A DNA stretch of 64,000 bases from Rhizobiales bacterium 64-17 (GTDB lineage: Bacteria; Pseudomonadota; Alphaproteobacteria; Rhizobiales; Xanthobacteraceae): positions 170,817-234,816 of the forward strand of contig MKWA01000015.1 of assembly GCA_001899285.1 (NCBI GenBank). The letters run 5' to 3'. How positions within the stretch are numbered: position 1 is the stretch's first letter; each line of letters opens with the position of its first letter. Both the position numbers and the translations under genes were made by a program. The notes beneath the pieces were generated by a model, which made no database searches, was not told the origin of the DNA, and was given only the letters and a program-made list of their open reading frames with translations. Positions 63,001 to 64,000 of the stretch are shown piece by piece.

Positions 63001-64000
63001 CTATTCGGCGGCCATGCCGCGGACATGCAGCGCGTGGCTGCCTTGCGTGGCGCGATCGAGGTCGCGACTGACTAGACGCTCCACTTCGTTCGACGCCTCG
63101 GCGTAGAGCACGCGATAGCCGGCGATCCAGCGCGAGAACATGTTGTAGAGCACCACCGCCGGGATCGCGGCGACAAGACCGAGCGCCGTTGCCAGCAACG
63201 CCTCGGCGATGCCGGGCGCGACCACCGCAAGGTTGGTGGTCTGCGATTTGGAAATGCCGATGAAGCTGTTCATGATGCCCCAGACGGTGCCGAACAGGCC
63301 GACGAACGGCGCGGTCGCGCCGATGGTGGCCAGCAGGCCGGTGCCGCGATTGATGCGGCGGGTGGCGCTGGTCTGCAGTTGCGACAGCCGCGAGGCGAGG
63401 CGCTCCTTGACGCCGGCCGGCTCGATCGCGTCAGCGGACAGCTGCAATTCCGTCTCCGCCGCGCGCACCAGCGGTGCGGCCGCGTGACCAGGCTTGAGCC
63501 GCGCGCGGCAATCGGCAAGCGAGCGCGCGCTGGTGAGAATGGCGAGCGATGCCTTGAGGCGGCGTCGCGCGGCCAGCAGTTCGAGCACTTTGACGAGCCA
63601 GATGGTCCAGGTCAGCACCGACGCGAAAGCCAGCCCGATCATGACCAGCTTCACGATGATGTCCGCCTGCATGAACATGCCCCACGGACTGAGGTCGCGT
63701 GGCAGGGCGGCGTCGACATGAGGCAGGACGGACGGTGTTGTCGGCGCGGGAGCAGCAGCTTCTGCCGGGGCTGGTGATGTTGGCGCCGCCGTCGCGTTCG
63801 GTGCGGCGGTCGGTTCTGCCGGGCTCGGCGTTGCCGCGGCCGGCGTCTGCGTGGTTGACGGCGCCAGCGATGGCTGCAGCGTGGACGGCAACTGCGTGGG
63901 CAGGGCGGGTGCGCTGGTCGATGGCGCGGCGTTCGTCGCGGCAGGCGGCGCGACCGGCGCAGGCGTTGCGCCCGGCGCCGTCTGGGCGATGGCGCTCGCT
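63001..64000 (-). CDS. exbB: ExbB/TolQ-type proton channel protein (5' end outside window)
   Basis: The frame stays open to the right edge, giving at least 332 residues. The first residues seen, ASAIAQ, look like the end of a signal peptide, followed by about 90 Ala/Pro/Thr-rich residues, then three membrane helices (IIVKLVMIGLAFASVLTWTI; LLATIGATAPFVGLFGTVWG; LLATALGLVAAIPAVVLYN). The MotA/TolQ/ExbB core is clear. A periplasmic Ala/Pro-rich extension before helix 1 is seen in long ExbB forms of Alphaproteobacteria. A TTG at 63891 is not needed as a start because the frame continues upstream. Confidence 0.93.
   Translation of the reverse strand, partial: ASAIAQTAPGATPAPVAPPAATNAAPSTSAPALPTQLPSTLQPSLAPSTTQTPAAATPSPAEPTAAPNATAAPTSPAPAEAAAPAPTTPSVLPHVDAALPRDLSPWGMFMQADIIVKLVMIGLAFASVLTWTIWLVKVLELLAARRRLKASLAILTSARSLADCRARLKPGHAAAPLVRAAETELQLSADAIEPAGVKERLASRLSQLQTSATRRINRGTGLLATIGATAPFVGLFGTVWGIMNSFIGISKSQTTNLAVVAPGIAEALLATALGLVAAIPAVVLYNMFSRWIAGYRVLYAEASNEVERLVSRDLDRATQGSHALHVRGMAAE

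Overview
The window is GC-rich, almost fully coding chromosomal DNA of an alphaproteobacterium, most likely in the Hyphomicrobiales (Bradyrhizobium/Rhodopseudomonas/Xanthobacteraceae-like). This rests on the urt-ureDA-(ureJ)-BCEFG order, the abundance of Bug-type and NMT1-type solute-binding proteins, the fused transaldolase/phosphoglucose isomerase, and a 50-bp palindromic repeat at 61676-61725 that resembles dispersed repeats of this order. No rRNA, tRNA, CRISPR array, integrase or insertion sequence was seen. The organism call is inference.

Layout. 1-6684: end of a urea ABC importer (urtD, urtE) and a complete urease operon (ureD, A, ureJ/hupE, B, C, E, F, G). 6836-8294: a lone NMT1-type binding protein and an Lrp/AsnC regulator. 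8477-15553: a plus-strand amino-acid-like catabolic run (Asp/Glu racemase, BisC-like molybdoenzyme, DHDPS-like aldolase, SDR, Bug binding protein, DadA-like oxidase). 15550-22221: a minus-strand operon of an IclR regulator, an ABC importer, an oligogalacturonate-lyase-like propeller, an amidohydrolase and a sugar isomerase-like TIM barrel. 22427-31384: an IclR regulator divergent from an eight-gene run with a dihydropyrimidinase/hydantoinase-like enzyme, a CobW GTPase, an ABC importer, a Bug protein, a PuuE-like deacetylase and an N-carbamoylsarcosine-amidase-like isochorismatase. This run is probably for a cyclic ureide or amide.

31490-38469 is a compact minus-strand operon for the deazaflavin cofactor F420 (fgd, cofE, cofD, cofC, fbiC, then a Bug protein). 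Divergent from it are an IclR regulator, an alpha/beta hydrolase and a luciferase-like (LLM) oxidoreductase. 41613-46231 follows with tal-pgi, gnd and pgl, but no zwf. With fgd encoding an F420-dependent glucose-6-phosphate dehydrogenase, the region could form an oxidative pentose phosphate pathway whose first step feeds electrons to F420. That is the most interesting functional hypothesis here.

46228-54338: an aspartate dehydrogenase-like gene, an AMACR-type CoA racemase, a heavy-metal-type RND efflux pump with adaptor, and a TolC-like outer membrane protein. 54488-60709 encodes a giant exported protein made almost wholly of 56 consecutive 34-residue TPR units. The window closes with a small CHAP-like exported protein and a TonB-ExbD-ExbB set. 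exbB runs off the right edge.

Positions, motifs and reading frames come directly from the sequence. Family names rest on recognition of conserved motifs without database searches. Pathway assignments are inference.
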